64,000 nt of DNA from Muribaculaceae bacterium Isolate-013 (NCI) (lineage in GTDB: Bacteria > Bacteroidota > Bacteroidia > Bacteroidales > Muribaculaceae), in the NCBI GenBank assembly GCA_004102785.1, contig SCEJ01000005.1, forward strand, positions 1 through 64,000, in the 5' to 3' direction. The notes beneath the pieces were generated by a model. The model was given only the letters and a program-made list of their open reading frames with translations. It searched no databases and was not told the origin of the DNA. Positions 33,401 to 41,048 of the stretch are shown piece after piece. The position numbers and the translations under genes were made by a program. Position 1 is the stretch's first letter; each line of letters opens with the position of its first letter.

Positions 33401-35020
33401 CTCGGGGGTGTCGAACGATTCGGTGAACGGGAGGTCGAGAGAGTTGCCGAAAACAATTTTCTGAGATTGCTTCTCATCTCCGGTAAGACCGTCGTTGGAT
33501 GCTTTCGCTCCATATTTATAGGCGGTAAGGGATTGCCCGGCCGGCAATCGGTCGTTGACCGACAACGAGGCAGTGTTTTGGGCGATGACCGCTTCGTCGG
33601 GATAGCGTACCACGGTGTAAACGAGTTCGTCGGGGTTGAACACTCCTGCACCGACACCTTTGACCGGAGGAGTAATCTCTACGATGACAGTGCCGTCAGT
33701 GCCGAGAGAGGCCGTGACTGAGGCAGGCGCAGCCGGTACGGCATAGCCCACATAGGTCGACAACGAACTTGCCTTACCGTTGCCGGAATTGTTGGAGCAT
33801 ACGATTGTGAAAGTATATTCTCCTGAAGTGGCGACAGATACGTTTACTTTTACTCGGCTGCCGGGAGTGCCTGAGCCAGAAGCAGATTTGCCGTCATACG
33901 TCACTGTATAAGCAATCGTGCCTGACAAAGATGTCCCGGCGATATTGTCGGAGGGGAGGTTGAAAGAAAGCTCGCCGGATTTAGCCGATGCGCCGGCGGT
34001 GAAAGTGATATCTGTGACTTTTCCGGGTGCATCATCCGACTGCGATGTGGTTCGCGAGTAAATCCCGGTTATGTCCATGTCATCCGGAAGGTCACATACA
34101 GCCGTGGCGGCACCTGTGGCCACATTCACTTCAAAAAGACGGGCCACGCCACCGATTACACCGCTGTCACGTTGCAGTCCGGCCCAGAAGAGTTTTCCGC
34201 TTTTGAAATCAAAGCAAGCTGACTGCAGGAAGGTAGAGCAGTCGATTCCCGTGGGGCCGACAACCGTAAAGGCACCGCTCTGAGGGTCTGCCTTGAAAAG
34301 ATATGTGGAGTAATATGAGTCGTAGTCATTGTTGTTTGACCCGAATCCGATTACGTATATATCTCCGTTTTCGGTGGATGCTATTCCTAAGGGGCGCATA
34401 CACACAGATACAGGGATGTCGGCGATTTTTTCTTGTCGGCCTGTATTCTTGTTCAGGGTGCCGAACTCAAATTTCTGTGAGCTTATATTGTAGAAGATAC
34501 CGAAAATCTGGTCGGTCGAGGGGTTGTAGGTGAGGTCGTTGGCGCAATCGGATGTGGTGGTCGATTTTGACGAAATCTGCCTGTAGCTTTCAGTATCCCA
34601 GATTGAGAAGAATGGCACATCGTCATAGTCCTCATCGAAGGCAGTGGCGTAATATTTGCCGTCGATCCATGTGCCGGTGTTGAACACCGAGCTGTAACTT
34701 TCGTAATCCGAGGTCCATGATGTTTTGGCATCGGTGCTTCCAAAATGGCAGAACCCTCCTTTATAGCCCTTGGTGTAGGTTCCGTAGATTACTATGTCTC
34801 CGGCGGAATAAACCACTGTGGAGTTTGAGGGTTTGTGAACAGGCGCAGGTTGTGACCGAAGTTGTTGCGGGGCTTTCTTGGGATGCAGACGTTTTGTTGA
34901 CATTTCGCTGCGTGGCGCTCCTTTTACCGGGCTTCTCTGTTCTTGTGCTGCGACAGAAACAGCCAGAATGGAGGCGCTGATTAGGCAAAATGCCAATCTT
35001 TTGATGAGTAGGTGTGTCAT
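30458..35020 (-). CDS. Large secreted multi-domain protein (choice-of-anchor J and fibronectin-like domains)
   Basis: The 1520-aa protein has a signal peptide (MTHLLIKRLAFCLISASILAVSVAA). An N-terminal beta-rich region at about 70-330 follows. Fibronectin type III-like segments alternate with jelly-roll blocks of the choice-of-anchor J type. The blocks begin near FTESFDTPESVDFFTF, FVESFANGKITTKPW and WRCLDIDNLPSYPF, with SVYYS/FDKFSVIDRR-like endings. The last 30 residues (YTVNGIYLGQ..SLPAGIYIVGNRKVIVK) resemble C-terminal sorting or anchoring tails found in Bacteroidales surface proteins. It is a probable cell-surface adhesin or glycan-binding protein; function is unknown. It has its own promoter. 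Confidence 0.8.
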   Translation of the reverse strand: MTHLLIKRLAFCLISASILAVSVAAQEQRSPVKGAPRSEMSTKRLHPKKAPQQLRSQPAPVHKPSNSTVVYSAGDIVIYGTYTKGYKGGFCHFGSTDAKTSWTSDYESYSSVFNTGTWIDGKYYATAFDEDYDDVPFFSIWDTESYRQISSKSTTTSDCANDLTYNPSTDQIFGIFYNISSQKFEFGTLNKNTGRQEKIADIPVSVCMRPLGIASTENGDIYVIGFGSNNNDYDSYYSTYLFKADPQSGAFTVVGPTGIDCSTFLQSACFDFKSGKLFWAGLQRDSGVIGGVARLFEVNVATGAATAVCDLPDDMDITGIYSRTTSQSDDAPGKVTDITFTAGASAKSGELSFNLPSDNIAGTSLSGTIAYTVTYDGKSASGSGTPGSRVKVNVSVATSGEYTFTIVCSNNSGNGKASSLSTYVGYAVPAAPASVTASLGTDGTVIVEITPPVKGVGAGVFNPDELVYTVVRYPDEAVIAQNTASLSVNDRLPAGQSLTAYKYGAKASNDGLTGDEKQSQKIVFGNSLDLPFTESFDTPESVDFFTFIDANGDGYGWAYYDSKNSTGPKNKSIICSENPRDSKIDKDDYAVTPPLNLKANVNYTLQYDYLSRGTADNNFPESMAVYLGQQPTVDGLTRTLVPEETEIRTNTEWITHPEVEFTVPSDGTYYIAFHNNSKGSAKYELGIDNISIKGRAISSPAPMTFTATPDAGGESRVVLTGKYPATTFDGEPISSLLSLTLSRNGRVIHTVENPLPGADFSYTDNEAAAGVNEYSIVVTNNGGDSEPFTVSTFTGFDCPEAIAGLSSVETSAGVVSLAWTAPEKGEHNGVIKTDELKYTVVRVDEQGTAVSTVAENITATSYTDIPTLDGQQELVIYQVTASTEAGESVPALTEKLQVGQPYATPFVESFANGKITTKPWLITEQDGVTWMANQNFTEQQLLAADGDNGLLQFHPSGKVDRQADMTSPKISVKNGENPYFSIYYCYNYSSNDIEFQISRNGGEFQTFHTHSFDNLEAPGVFSWHEFKFPLSEYIDDEYIQIRLHGEAHHAYMAGTFFDKFSVIDRRTYDLQCTALEGPAALAPNEEGIFIATVKNVGMKSVEEWTVELCRADGTVAATVPGTRTLNSNSSASVELKTSFSVFDNEDVLLFARVSSPLDKNEGNNASQPTKVLVSTLPYPTVNDLAIGSISADKRNVTLEWSAPDFSAYTPQPIVDGAEAYTDFAISNIGQWRCLDIDNLPSYPFANPTTMAPCEYPYNLARKAWQVFNPFKVEGLVHPDATFDETHSLYPHGGSKYLIAFAAYSDDKSVPAKNDDWLISPPLSGQAQNISFYARSSHTAYDEKFEVYYSTAEPVRDDMQMLKSLSANFGWKQHAFSLPEGARYFAIRYVGEDAMALLLDDIVYIPKSSTLDGIDILGYNVYRDGELLTPYYITEPTFTDTDVTGEHTWHVTVVYSKGESNLSNGVTASPLPIDEITADFDTPQNLYTVNGIYLGQVTTAAELRSLPAGIYIVGNRKVIVK

Positions 35021-35050
35021 AATGCGCGTTGAATAGTTAAATGTGTTTCA

Positions 35051-35082
35051 CAAAGATAGCAGTATAATGCAAGAGAAGCAAA
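35051..35082 (-). promoter_or_regulatory. Promoter of the large secreted protein gene
   Basis: On the minus strand, TTTG (35082-35079) and TATCTTTG (35058-35051) are spaced 20 bp apart, a full consensus match 31 bp before the ATG. Confidence 0.8.
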
Positions 35083-35190
35083 ATTTTCTAAAAAATATTT
35101 CAGATGATGGCGGAAATCGCGTGGTGGAATGGTTGATGATTTAAACGAGTGCCTCTTGGATTTTCGATTGCGATGTTTGCAGCGGGAACG

Positions 35191-38100
35191 TTATCGGATG
35201 GTGGTCGCGGTGGAGTCAGCCGGCACGGTGACGGGTTTGCTGTGGCGGAAGAAGCGGAAAACTGGCTTGAGGAATGAGGTGAGCGAGTCGAAGTCCTTGC
35301 GGATTGCCACGCCTACCCCCTGGGTGGTCAGTGCCTGCCGGAGATAGTAGTTCTGGTCGTTGTAGCGGTTGTAGGCTTTCAGGCGGAGTGTGCCCTGGCG
35401 GTTGAGGAGATATTCGAGGTCGAAGTCGCCTACAAACTGGTTGGCGTTGAGTGATTTGTCGCGGTAGCCGAAGTTGCCGTTGAAGAGCAGGCGGTTGTTG
35501 AGCAGCCGCGAAGAGAGGGCCACATCGACCTCAACGTCGGAGAAGTCGCCGCGGTCGGAGCGGAATGTTGGCGCCACCGACCAGTTGTTGGATATGGAGC
35601 CGAGGATGTTCTGCAACTGTGATGAAATGGTGGAGGACGCCACCGACACGAGCTCGTTGCCGCGTGTGGCCGATGCCATGTATTCAGGGGTGTAGAAGCG
35701 GTTGAGAGCCAGCAGGTAGATAATCTGGCGGTTCATCATGTCGTCGGTGGAGACGATGGAGCGCACCTTGCGGTAGACGTCGGCGTTGAGTGTCGGAAAT
35801 TCGAGGTCGAAAGAGATTTCTGGCTGCCGCATGTCGCCGCTCACGTTCATGATGGCGTTGACAGGCACTGAGGTGCGGTTGAGGTCTTTGTCGTGGAGGA
35901 ATGATTCGTCAAGGTCGGAGAGGTTGGCGTTGAGCGAATATGCGGCCTTGATGTCGAGCTGTGCGGCATATGGGTCGCCACGGAATGAAATCTCGCTGCC
36001 TGGCTTGATGGTGAAGTCCTTTATGATGATGTCCTGGAGGGTGAAGTTGTAGCGTCCGCGGTCGAGGGTGTATGTGCCGTACATCTTCAGGTCGTTGTTG
36101 GCCGAGCCGTAGTCGAGGCGCAGCGAGCCCGAGCCGTTGGCGCGGATGCGGTCGCCCCCCACGGGGTCCATCACCAGCACTATTTCGGCCTCGGGAGTGA
36201 TTCGGGTCTGGATGGTGATGTGGTAGTCGGAGGGCACCTCCTCTTCGCCGTGTGCGGCGGCGAGTGCGCGGAGGCGGTTCACGAGGTCCATCGAGGTGTC
36301 GCGCCGCAGGGTGAGGGTGTCGGCGAGCTCGGCCGATATGTGGTTTTTGTCGCGGAAGGTGAGGAAGGAGTATTGTTCGGCCACCTCCTGGTCGGAGAGC
36401 ACGAATGTGAAAGTGGAGCGTGGCGCCGTGGCGATGTCAACGTTGATGTTGACCACTCCCGGCTCGCCGCTGACGAATGCCGAGCCGTTGCCGTAGACTT
36501 TACCGTGCCATATCGGGTTCTCGCGGGGAGTCTCGTTGTAGCACAGGAAGTTGTGGGCGTTGGTCAGGGCGAAATCGAAGCGCGGTTCCTTGAAGAATTT
36601 ATGCTTCACCCAGCCGTTCAGCCGGGCTGTGTGCCCTTCGGCGTCGCGCACGGTGATGCCGCTGAGGTCAATCAGACCGGGGGAGAAGTGCACAGAGTCG
36701 GTGGCGGTGTAGTAGGTGTTTGTGAAGTTTATTTTCAGCCGGAGGGAGTCGGCGTACACGTCGCCTTCGAGGTCAATGTATTTGAAGTTGCCCCATAGGC
36801 GTGCGCGCCCCGAAGCGTATCCGGAGATGTCGGAGGCGAAGGCTTCCATGTAAGGCGCCATGAATCCCACTGGGGTGTGGTCGGCGTTGAAAGTGATGTC
36901 GAGCGAGTCGTTCAGGGGGAAGATGGCCCCCTGAACGGTGGCGCGGTGTCCGAGGCGGTCGATGTCGGCGTCGAGGGTTATGGCGCGGCGCTCGCCGTCC
37001 CAGGCCGAGCGCACCACGGCATCGCCCATCACGATCTTGTTGTAGCTGATGTCTTTCACGTTGAGTCCGGCGGTCTCGAGCAGGGGCGAGGAGGTATAGA
37101 GCCGCGAGGCGTGGAAGGTGCCGGAGGCGTCCCCTCCGAGCATCACTTTGTCGATGCCGAGCGACTCGAAAAGGTAGTCGAGCGAGAAATCGGCCAGGTC
37201 GAGTGTGAGGCGTTTTTCGGGGTCGGGCGACACTACGCCGTTGATTCTCACGTACTGTCGACCGTGGTGTACGTCGATGCCTGTCACGTCCATCTCTTTC
37301 CCGGCTACGGTAATCAGCGCAGGATTGATGGTCCAGGTGGAGTCGTTGAATGTCAGTTCGCCGGGCAGCAGGTCGATGCGGGCTTCGGGCGAGAGGCTTC
37401 CTGTGGGGCGGCTGAATGTGGCACGTGCGTTTACAGTGCCTTCGTAAGCCCGCGCGCGGTCGATGCTCCAGTCAATCTGCGCGGCCACTGTGTTTTCCGA
37501 ACCGTCGCATTTGAGCGTGAAAGTCATGGGGCCGTTTTTGGTCGGCGCCTGCGTTGTCAGGCCGAGGGTCGAAAGGGAGGCCCCCTCGGCCACCGCGAGG
37601 TCGAGGCGGGTGTTTTCGATGAGTTTGGAACCTTGCCTGAGATAGGGCACGGAGAGATGCATGTCGGCGCTGAGGTCGCGGCCGTTGAAGGAGCCGCGCA
37701 GTGTGGCCGGATATACAATCGACACCGGCAGCGGGAAGGTGGCGGCAAGCTCCTCGGTGGGCTGTATGGTGAAGTCGTAGATGAAATCGTTGGTACCCTC
37801 GCCGAAATCACGCGGGTAGGGGAGTATGGCCGGGTATGCCGTTGCGGCAAGGGCTACGGCCTCTCGCGCTATGGTGCGGAAGTCGAATTGCCCGAGCATG
37901 AAGCCGCTGAGATAGTCGCAGTCGAGACCTACGCGCAGCAGCCCGTTGTCCTGGATGTGCGAGGTGAGCGTGAGGTTGTCAAGTGCCAAGGTTTTGCCGC
38001 TGGCCAGCGTGGCCTTTGCCGATGACAGCCTTGCCTCCCCCTCCATGGTGTTGTAGTCGTGCCCGGCAAGGTCGATGTCGATGTCCGACTCGATGCCGAG

Positions 38101-39783
38101 GCGTTGCAGGGAGGGCGCGAAAATCCCCATGTCGGGGCATCGCAGCGAGCCTTCGAGGGCTATCACGTTATCGTCCGGCAGGCGGGTGAATTCGCCGGCG
38201 AGGTCGGCCGTTATGGCGGTATTGTCGATTTCAACAGAACCTTTGGCCGAACCGGGGCCGAACTCAACCTCGGTGGCAAGTCCGGTGTAGGTTATTCCGC
38301 GGAAGTCCATGCGCTCCACTTCGGCCTCGATGTTGCCGGAGAGTTTTTTTAGCGAAGCCGAGGGTGCTGCGAATGAGGCTTTGACCGAAGCTTCGGCCTG
38401 GCCGAGTAGGTTGTTGCCGGTGAGAAGGTCGAGTTGCAGCGGGCCGTCGGTGCTCACTTCTGCATCCCCTTCTATTCCTTTGCCGGGAAACGATGCGCGG
38501 GCGCTGATGTCGACAGCGCCCGGGGTAGTCATGATGCGTGCCGACGCATCTACGGCCTTGCGGTTCAGAGAGGCGTCGGCTTCGATGTCGATGGCTCCGG
38601 CCCGTCGCAGCCAAATGGGGATTGCAGGGGAGAAAGCCTCCGGATTCGCTTCCATGAGGTCGGCCACGCGGTTGCCGTCGGCCGCGAGAGTTAATTCGCG
38701 CAGCGTAATCCGGCGGGAGTCTCCGGGCAACTCATGCCCGTCGGCTTTCACCGACAGGCGGGCGGCTCCGCCGAAGTCGGCGTCAAGGGTGACGCGGGCG
38801 TTTTCGGTGTTGCCCTCAATATCGAGGGTGTTGAATGTGGTGTGAAACGGCATTTTGCCCAGCAGGGGCAGAAACGGAGCCAGGTCGGGGAGGTAGAGCG
38901 AGCTTCCGGTCTTCAGCGCTACACGCAGCGAGCCGTCGGCCACGGCCTTTGCCATATCCTTGATTCCGGTCAGTGGCAGATGTATGTCCTCAAGTGCCAG
39001 ATCGCTGTTGGGGAGCTCTATGGCCAGGCCGCGTATGTCGAGGCGGTCGTTGTCGAGGTGAAAGAACCCCTGCATGTTCATGAGCCGGAATCCGGGGTCT
39101 GCTTCAAGCCCCAGGCGTTTTACCTCGACGGTGAAGTCGTCGTTGCGTATTCCGGGGCAGCGTATGTCGGCGCGCAGGTTGGTGATTCTGGCGTGCGCGG
39201 GGTCGAAGCGGTTTTTCTTTTCAGCCGAGCGCACATCGTAGGAGGCGCGCGACGAACGGATTATGAGGGTGTTCAGACGCAGGTCGAACTTTGTCGGCGG
39301 CTTGCTTTTGTCCTTGGGCGAGAGGGCGTCGATTACCGGCTGTATGTTCAGTGGCGTGTGTGCCGAGTCGCGCCATATGCGGGCGTCCATCCCTATGATT
39401 TCCACATAGTTCACGGTGATGTGGTCGTGGAACAGCAGGTTGCCGAGGTCGATGCCGGCGCCCAGCCGGCTCACATGTAGAGCGGTGTCGCCCGGAGCGG
39501 GCTGCACGGCCACGTCGTGGAGTGTGAGGCGGTTGAAGGGGGCAATGTTGATTCGGCCGATTGTCACATCGGCGTCAAGGAGTGACGACAGCTCTTTTTC
39601 GGCCACGGACGAGATTCGGCGCTGCACCACATCCAGCGAAAGCCCGACATAAATGAGCGCGGGCATAAGTACCGCCAGAATTATTATTGTGACGGCCAAG
39701 AATCTGAGTATGTGGTATATGTGCTTCAATCTGTAAACCTTTGGACTGTATGGGGAAGCCCCTTCGCATGAATTTTCAGGCAA
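35191..39783 (-). CDS. TamB family protein (translocation and assembly module, DUF490)
   Basis: The 1530-aa protein has an N-terminal transmembrane anchor (FLAVTIIILAVLMPALIYVGLS, about residues 29-50). A very long region of beta-taco repeats (AsmA/TamB style) follows. The C-terminal DUF490 domain is at about 1150-1480 (VRANGSGSLRLDYGSANNDLKMYGTYTLDRGRYNFTLQDIIIKDFTIKPGSEISFRGDPYAAQLDIKAAY is typical). TamB-like proteins bridge inner and outer membranes and move lipids or outer-membrane proteins. No tamA-like BamA homologue is adjacent. A start at ATG 39783 gives 28 residues before the anchor; the true start could be later. The C-terminal residues after DUF490 are Bacteroidetes-specific. Confidence 0.9.
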   Translation of the reverse strand: MPENSCEGASPYSPKVYRLKHIYHILRFLAVTIIILAVLMPALIYVGLSLDVVQRRISSVAEKELSSLLDADVTIGRINIAPFNRLTLHDVAVQPAPGDTALHVSRLGAGIDLGNLLFHDHITVNYVEIIGMDARIWRDSAHTPLNIQPVIDALSPKDKSKPPTKFDLRLNTLIIRSSRASYDVRSAEKKNRFDPAHARITNLRADIRCPGIRNDDFTVEVKRLGLEADPGFRLMNMQGFFHLDNDRLDIRGLAIELPNSDLALEDIHLPLTGIKDMAKAVADGSLRVALKTGSSLYLPDLAPFLPLLGKMPFHTTFNTLDIEGNTENARVTLDADFGGAARLSVKADGHELPGDSRRITLRELTLAADGNRVADLMEANPEAFSPAIPIWLRRAGAIDIEADASLNRKAVDASARIMTTPGAVDISARASFPGKGIEGDAEVSTDGPLQLDLLTGNNLLGQAEASVKASFAAPSASLKKLSGNIEAEVERMDFRGITYTGLATEVEFGPGSAKGSVEIDNTAITADLAGEFTRLPDDNVIALEGSLRCPDMGIFAPSLQRLGIESDIDIDLAGHDYNTMEGEARLSSAKATLASGKTLALDNLTLTSHIQDNGLLRVGLDCDYLSGFMLGQFDFRTIAREAVALAATAYPAILPYPRDFGEGTNDFIYDFTIQPTEELAATFPLPVSIVYPATLRGSFNGRDLSADMHLSVPYLRQGSKLIENTRLDLAVAEGASLSTLGLTTQAPTKNGPMTFTLKCDGSENTVAAQIDWSIDRARAYEGTVNARATFSRPTGSLSPEARIDLLPGELTFNDSTWTINPALITVAGKEMDVTGIDVHHGRQYVRINGVVSPDPEKRLTLDLADFSLDYLFESLGIDKVMLGGDASGTFHASRLYTSSPLLETAGLNVKDISYNKIVMGDAVVRSAWDGERRAITLDADIDRLGHRATVQGAIFPLNDSLDITFNADHTPVGFMAPYMEAFASDISGYASGRARLWGNFKYIDLEGDVYADSLRLKINFTNTYYTATDSVHFSPGLIDLSGITVRDAEGHTARLNGWVKHKFFKEPRFDFALTNAHNFLCYNETPRENPIWHGKVYGNGSAFVSGEPGVVNINVDIATAPRSTFTFVLSDQEVAEQYSFLTFRDKNHISAELADTLTLRRDTSMDLVNRLRALAAAHGEEEVPSDYHITIQTRITPEAEIVLVMDPVGGDRIRANGSGSLRLDYGSANNDLKMYGTYTLDRGRYNFTLQDIIIKDFTIKPGSEISFRGDPYAAQLDIKAAYSLNANLSDLDESFLHDKDLNRTSVPVNAIMNVSGDMRQPEISFDLEFPTLNADVYRKVRSIVSTDDMMNRQIIYLLALNRFYTPEYMASATRGNELVSVASSTISSQLQNILGSISNNWSVAPTFRSDRGDFSDVEVDVALSSRLLNNRLLFNGNFGYRDKSLNANQFVGDFDLEYLLNRQGTLRLKAYNRYNDQNYYLRQALTTQGVGVAIRKDFDSLTSFLKPVFRFFRHSKPVTVPADSTATTIR

Positions 39784-39818
39784 AATATCATGCGAAGTTA
39801 AGAAATTTTCTCCGTTCG

Positions 39819-39851
39819 GTTGTTATATCTCATAAGGAATCGTTAACTTTG
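39819..39851 (+). promoter_or_regulatory. Promoter of the beta-barrel/ferritin pair
   Basis: GTTG (39819-39822) and TAACTTTG (39844-39851) are 21 bp apart, 21 bp before ATG 39873. It is divergent from the tamB gene. Confidence 0.65.
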
Positions 39852-39872
39852 TAGAATCATCACAACTATCTT

Positions 39873-40403
39873 ATGAGAGGCTCAATCTGGGTAAAAGGCG
39901 CGGTGTGCGCCGCAATGATATATGGCTGTATCGACGCCAGAGGCGAGGCCACAAAGCATTCCTATCGCGGAGAGAAAACTCTGGGTCTGAATGCAGGCTA
40001 TTGTGGCTCAAACGGTTCGGCGCTTGCCGGGCTGGAATTCAGCTATCGTTTCAACCGCTGGTTCCGCCTGGCTCCGGAGGCCGATTATGTGTTCCGGCGC
40101 CATGGCCGCGACGCTCTGCTGCTGAATGTCAACACGCAGTTTCCGCTCCTTTTTTCAAACGACAGGATGGCATTCTATCCGCAGGCCGGCGTGAATTTCT
40201 CGAGCTGGAACTACCATTTCGACAAGACAGGCGAGGCATACGATGATGCGTCAAACCGCATATCGCGTTTCGGCCTGAACCTCGGCGCAGGCTATGAGCT
40301 TGACCTCACCTCGTCGCTGCGTATTGGTGTGAAAGCCGAATACATAATCGTGAAGGATTTCAATTCGTTCAACGCATCGTTTAAAATCGCTTACCGTTTC
40401 TAA
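39873..40403 (+). CDS. Small outer-membrane beta-barrel protein
   Basis: The 176-aa protein has an N-terminal signal peptide (to about residue 24) followed by alternating strands such as FRLAPEADYVFRRHGRDALLLNVNTQFPLLF. It ends with the aromatic residue Phe (KIAYRF), as expected for BamA-recognised barrels. It resembles OmpX/OmpA-like 8-strand barrels of Bacteroidetes. Function is unknown. The ferritin gene follows 31 bp later on the same strand, suggesting co-transcription, although an iron link is only inferred. Confidence 0.82.
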   Translation: MRGSIWVKGAVCAAMIYGCIDARGEATKHSYRGEKTLGLNAGYCGSNGSALAGLEFSYRFNRWFRLAPEADYVFRRHGRDALLLNVNTQFPLLFSNDRMAFYPQAGVNFSSWNYHFDKTGEAYDDASNRISRFGLNLGAGYELDLTSSLRIGVKAEYIIVKDFNSFNASFKIAYRF

Positions 40404-40434
40404 GAAAAACCAACAATCTAACACAATATTTCTT

Positions 40435-40953
40435 ATGCTTAGCAAAGAATTGGAAAAGGCTCTTAACGAGCAGATTAATGCCGAATTATGGTCGGCATAT
40501 CTTTATCTCTCAATGTCGATGCATTTTGCATCGGAGGGTTACAACGGCATCGCCAACTGGTTTGCCGTGCAGTTCAAGGAGGAGCAGGACCACGCCACCA
40601 TAATGATGAATTATGTGAACTCGCGCGACGGAAAGGTTACGCTTGCCCCGATTGCCGCCGTGGCCACCGAATGGGCATGTCCGCTTGAGGCATTCGCCGA
40701 CACCTACGCGCACGAGCAGAAGGTGACCTCGCTCATCAACTCACTCAATGCCTTGGCTGTCAAAGAGAATGACTATGCCACCCAGAATATGCTCCAGTGG
40801 TTCATCTCCGAGCAGGTAGAGGAAGAGGATACAGCCCGCGGCTTTATCGACGCCCTGAAGAAAATCGGCGACAACGGTTACGGTCTCTACATGTTCGACA
40901 AGGAACTGGCAGCCCGTACCTACACCACACCTTCGCCTCTGGCAAAAGCCTGA
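40435..40953 (+). CDS. ftnA: Non-haem ferritin
   Basis: The 172-aa four-helix ferritin carries the ferroxidase residues in the usual order. The N-terminal helix reads LNEQINAELWSAYLYLSMS (Glu near 17). The next helix has QFKEEQDHATIMMNYVNSR (Glu and His), and the fourth-helix segment is ISEQVEEEDTARGFID. It stores Fe(III) in a 24-mer shell. It starts 31 bp after the barrel gene and ends before a strong bidirectional terminator. It is convergent with ccsBA. Confidence 0.96.
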   Translation: MLSKELEKALNEQINAELWSAYLYLSMSMHFASEGYNGIANWFAVQFKEEQDHATIMMNYVNSRDGKVTLAPIAAVATEWACPLEAFADTYAHEQKVTSLINSLNALAVKENDYATQNMLQWFISEQVEEEDTARGFIDALKKIGDNGYGLYMFDKELAARTYTTPSPLAKA

Positions 40954-40983
40954 CACCAGGGATTTTTTCAGATAAAACATACT

Positions 40984-41024
40984 GACGTGCCGTAATCCGG
41001 AGTTGTCCGGTATTACGGCACGTC
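40984..41024. terminator. Bidirectional terminator between ferritin and ccsBA
   Basis: GACGTGCCGTAAT (40984-40996) pairs with ATTACGGCACGTC (41012-41024). CCGGA/TCCGG continues the stem around a GTTG loop, making 18 pairs with one bulged T. It sits in the gap of two convergent genes. Confidence 0.8.
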
Positions 41025-41048
41025 GTGGTATTTACGTCCGGACGGGCG

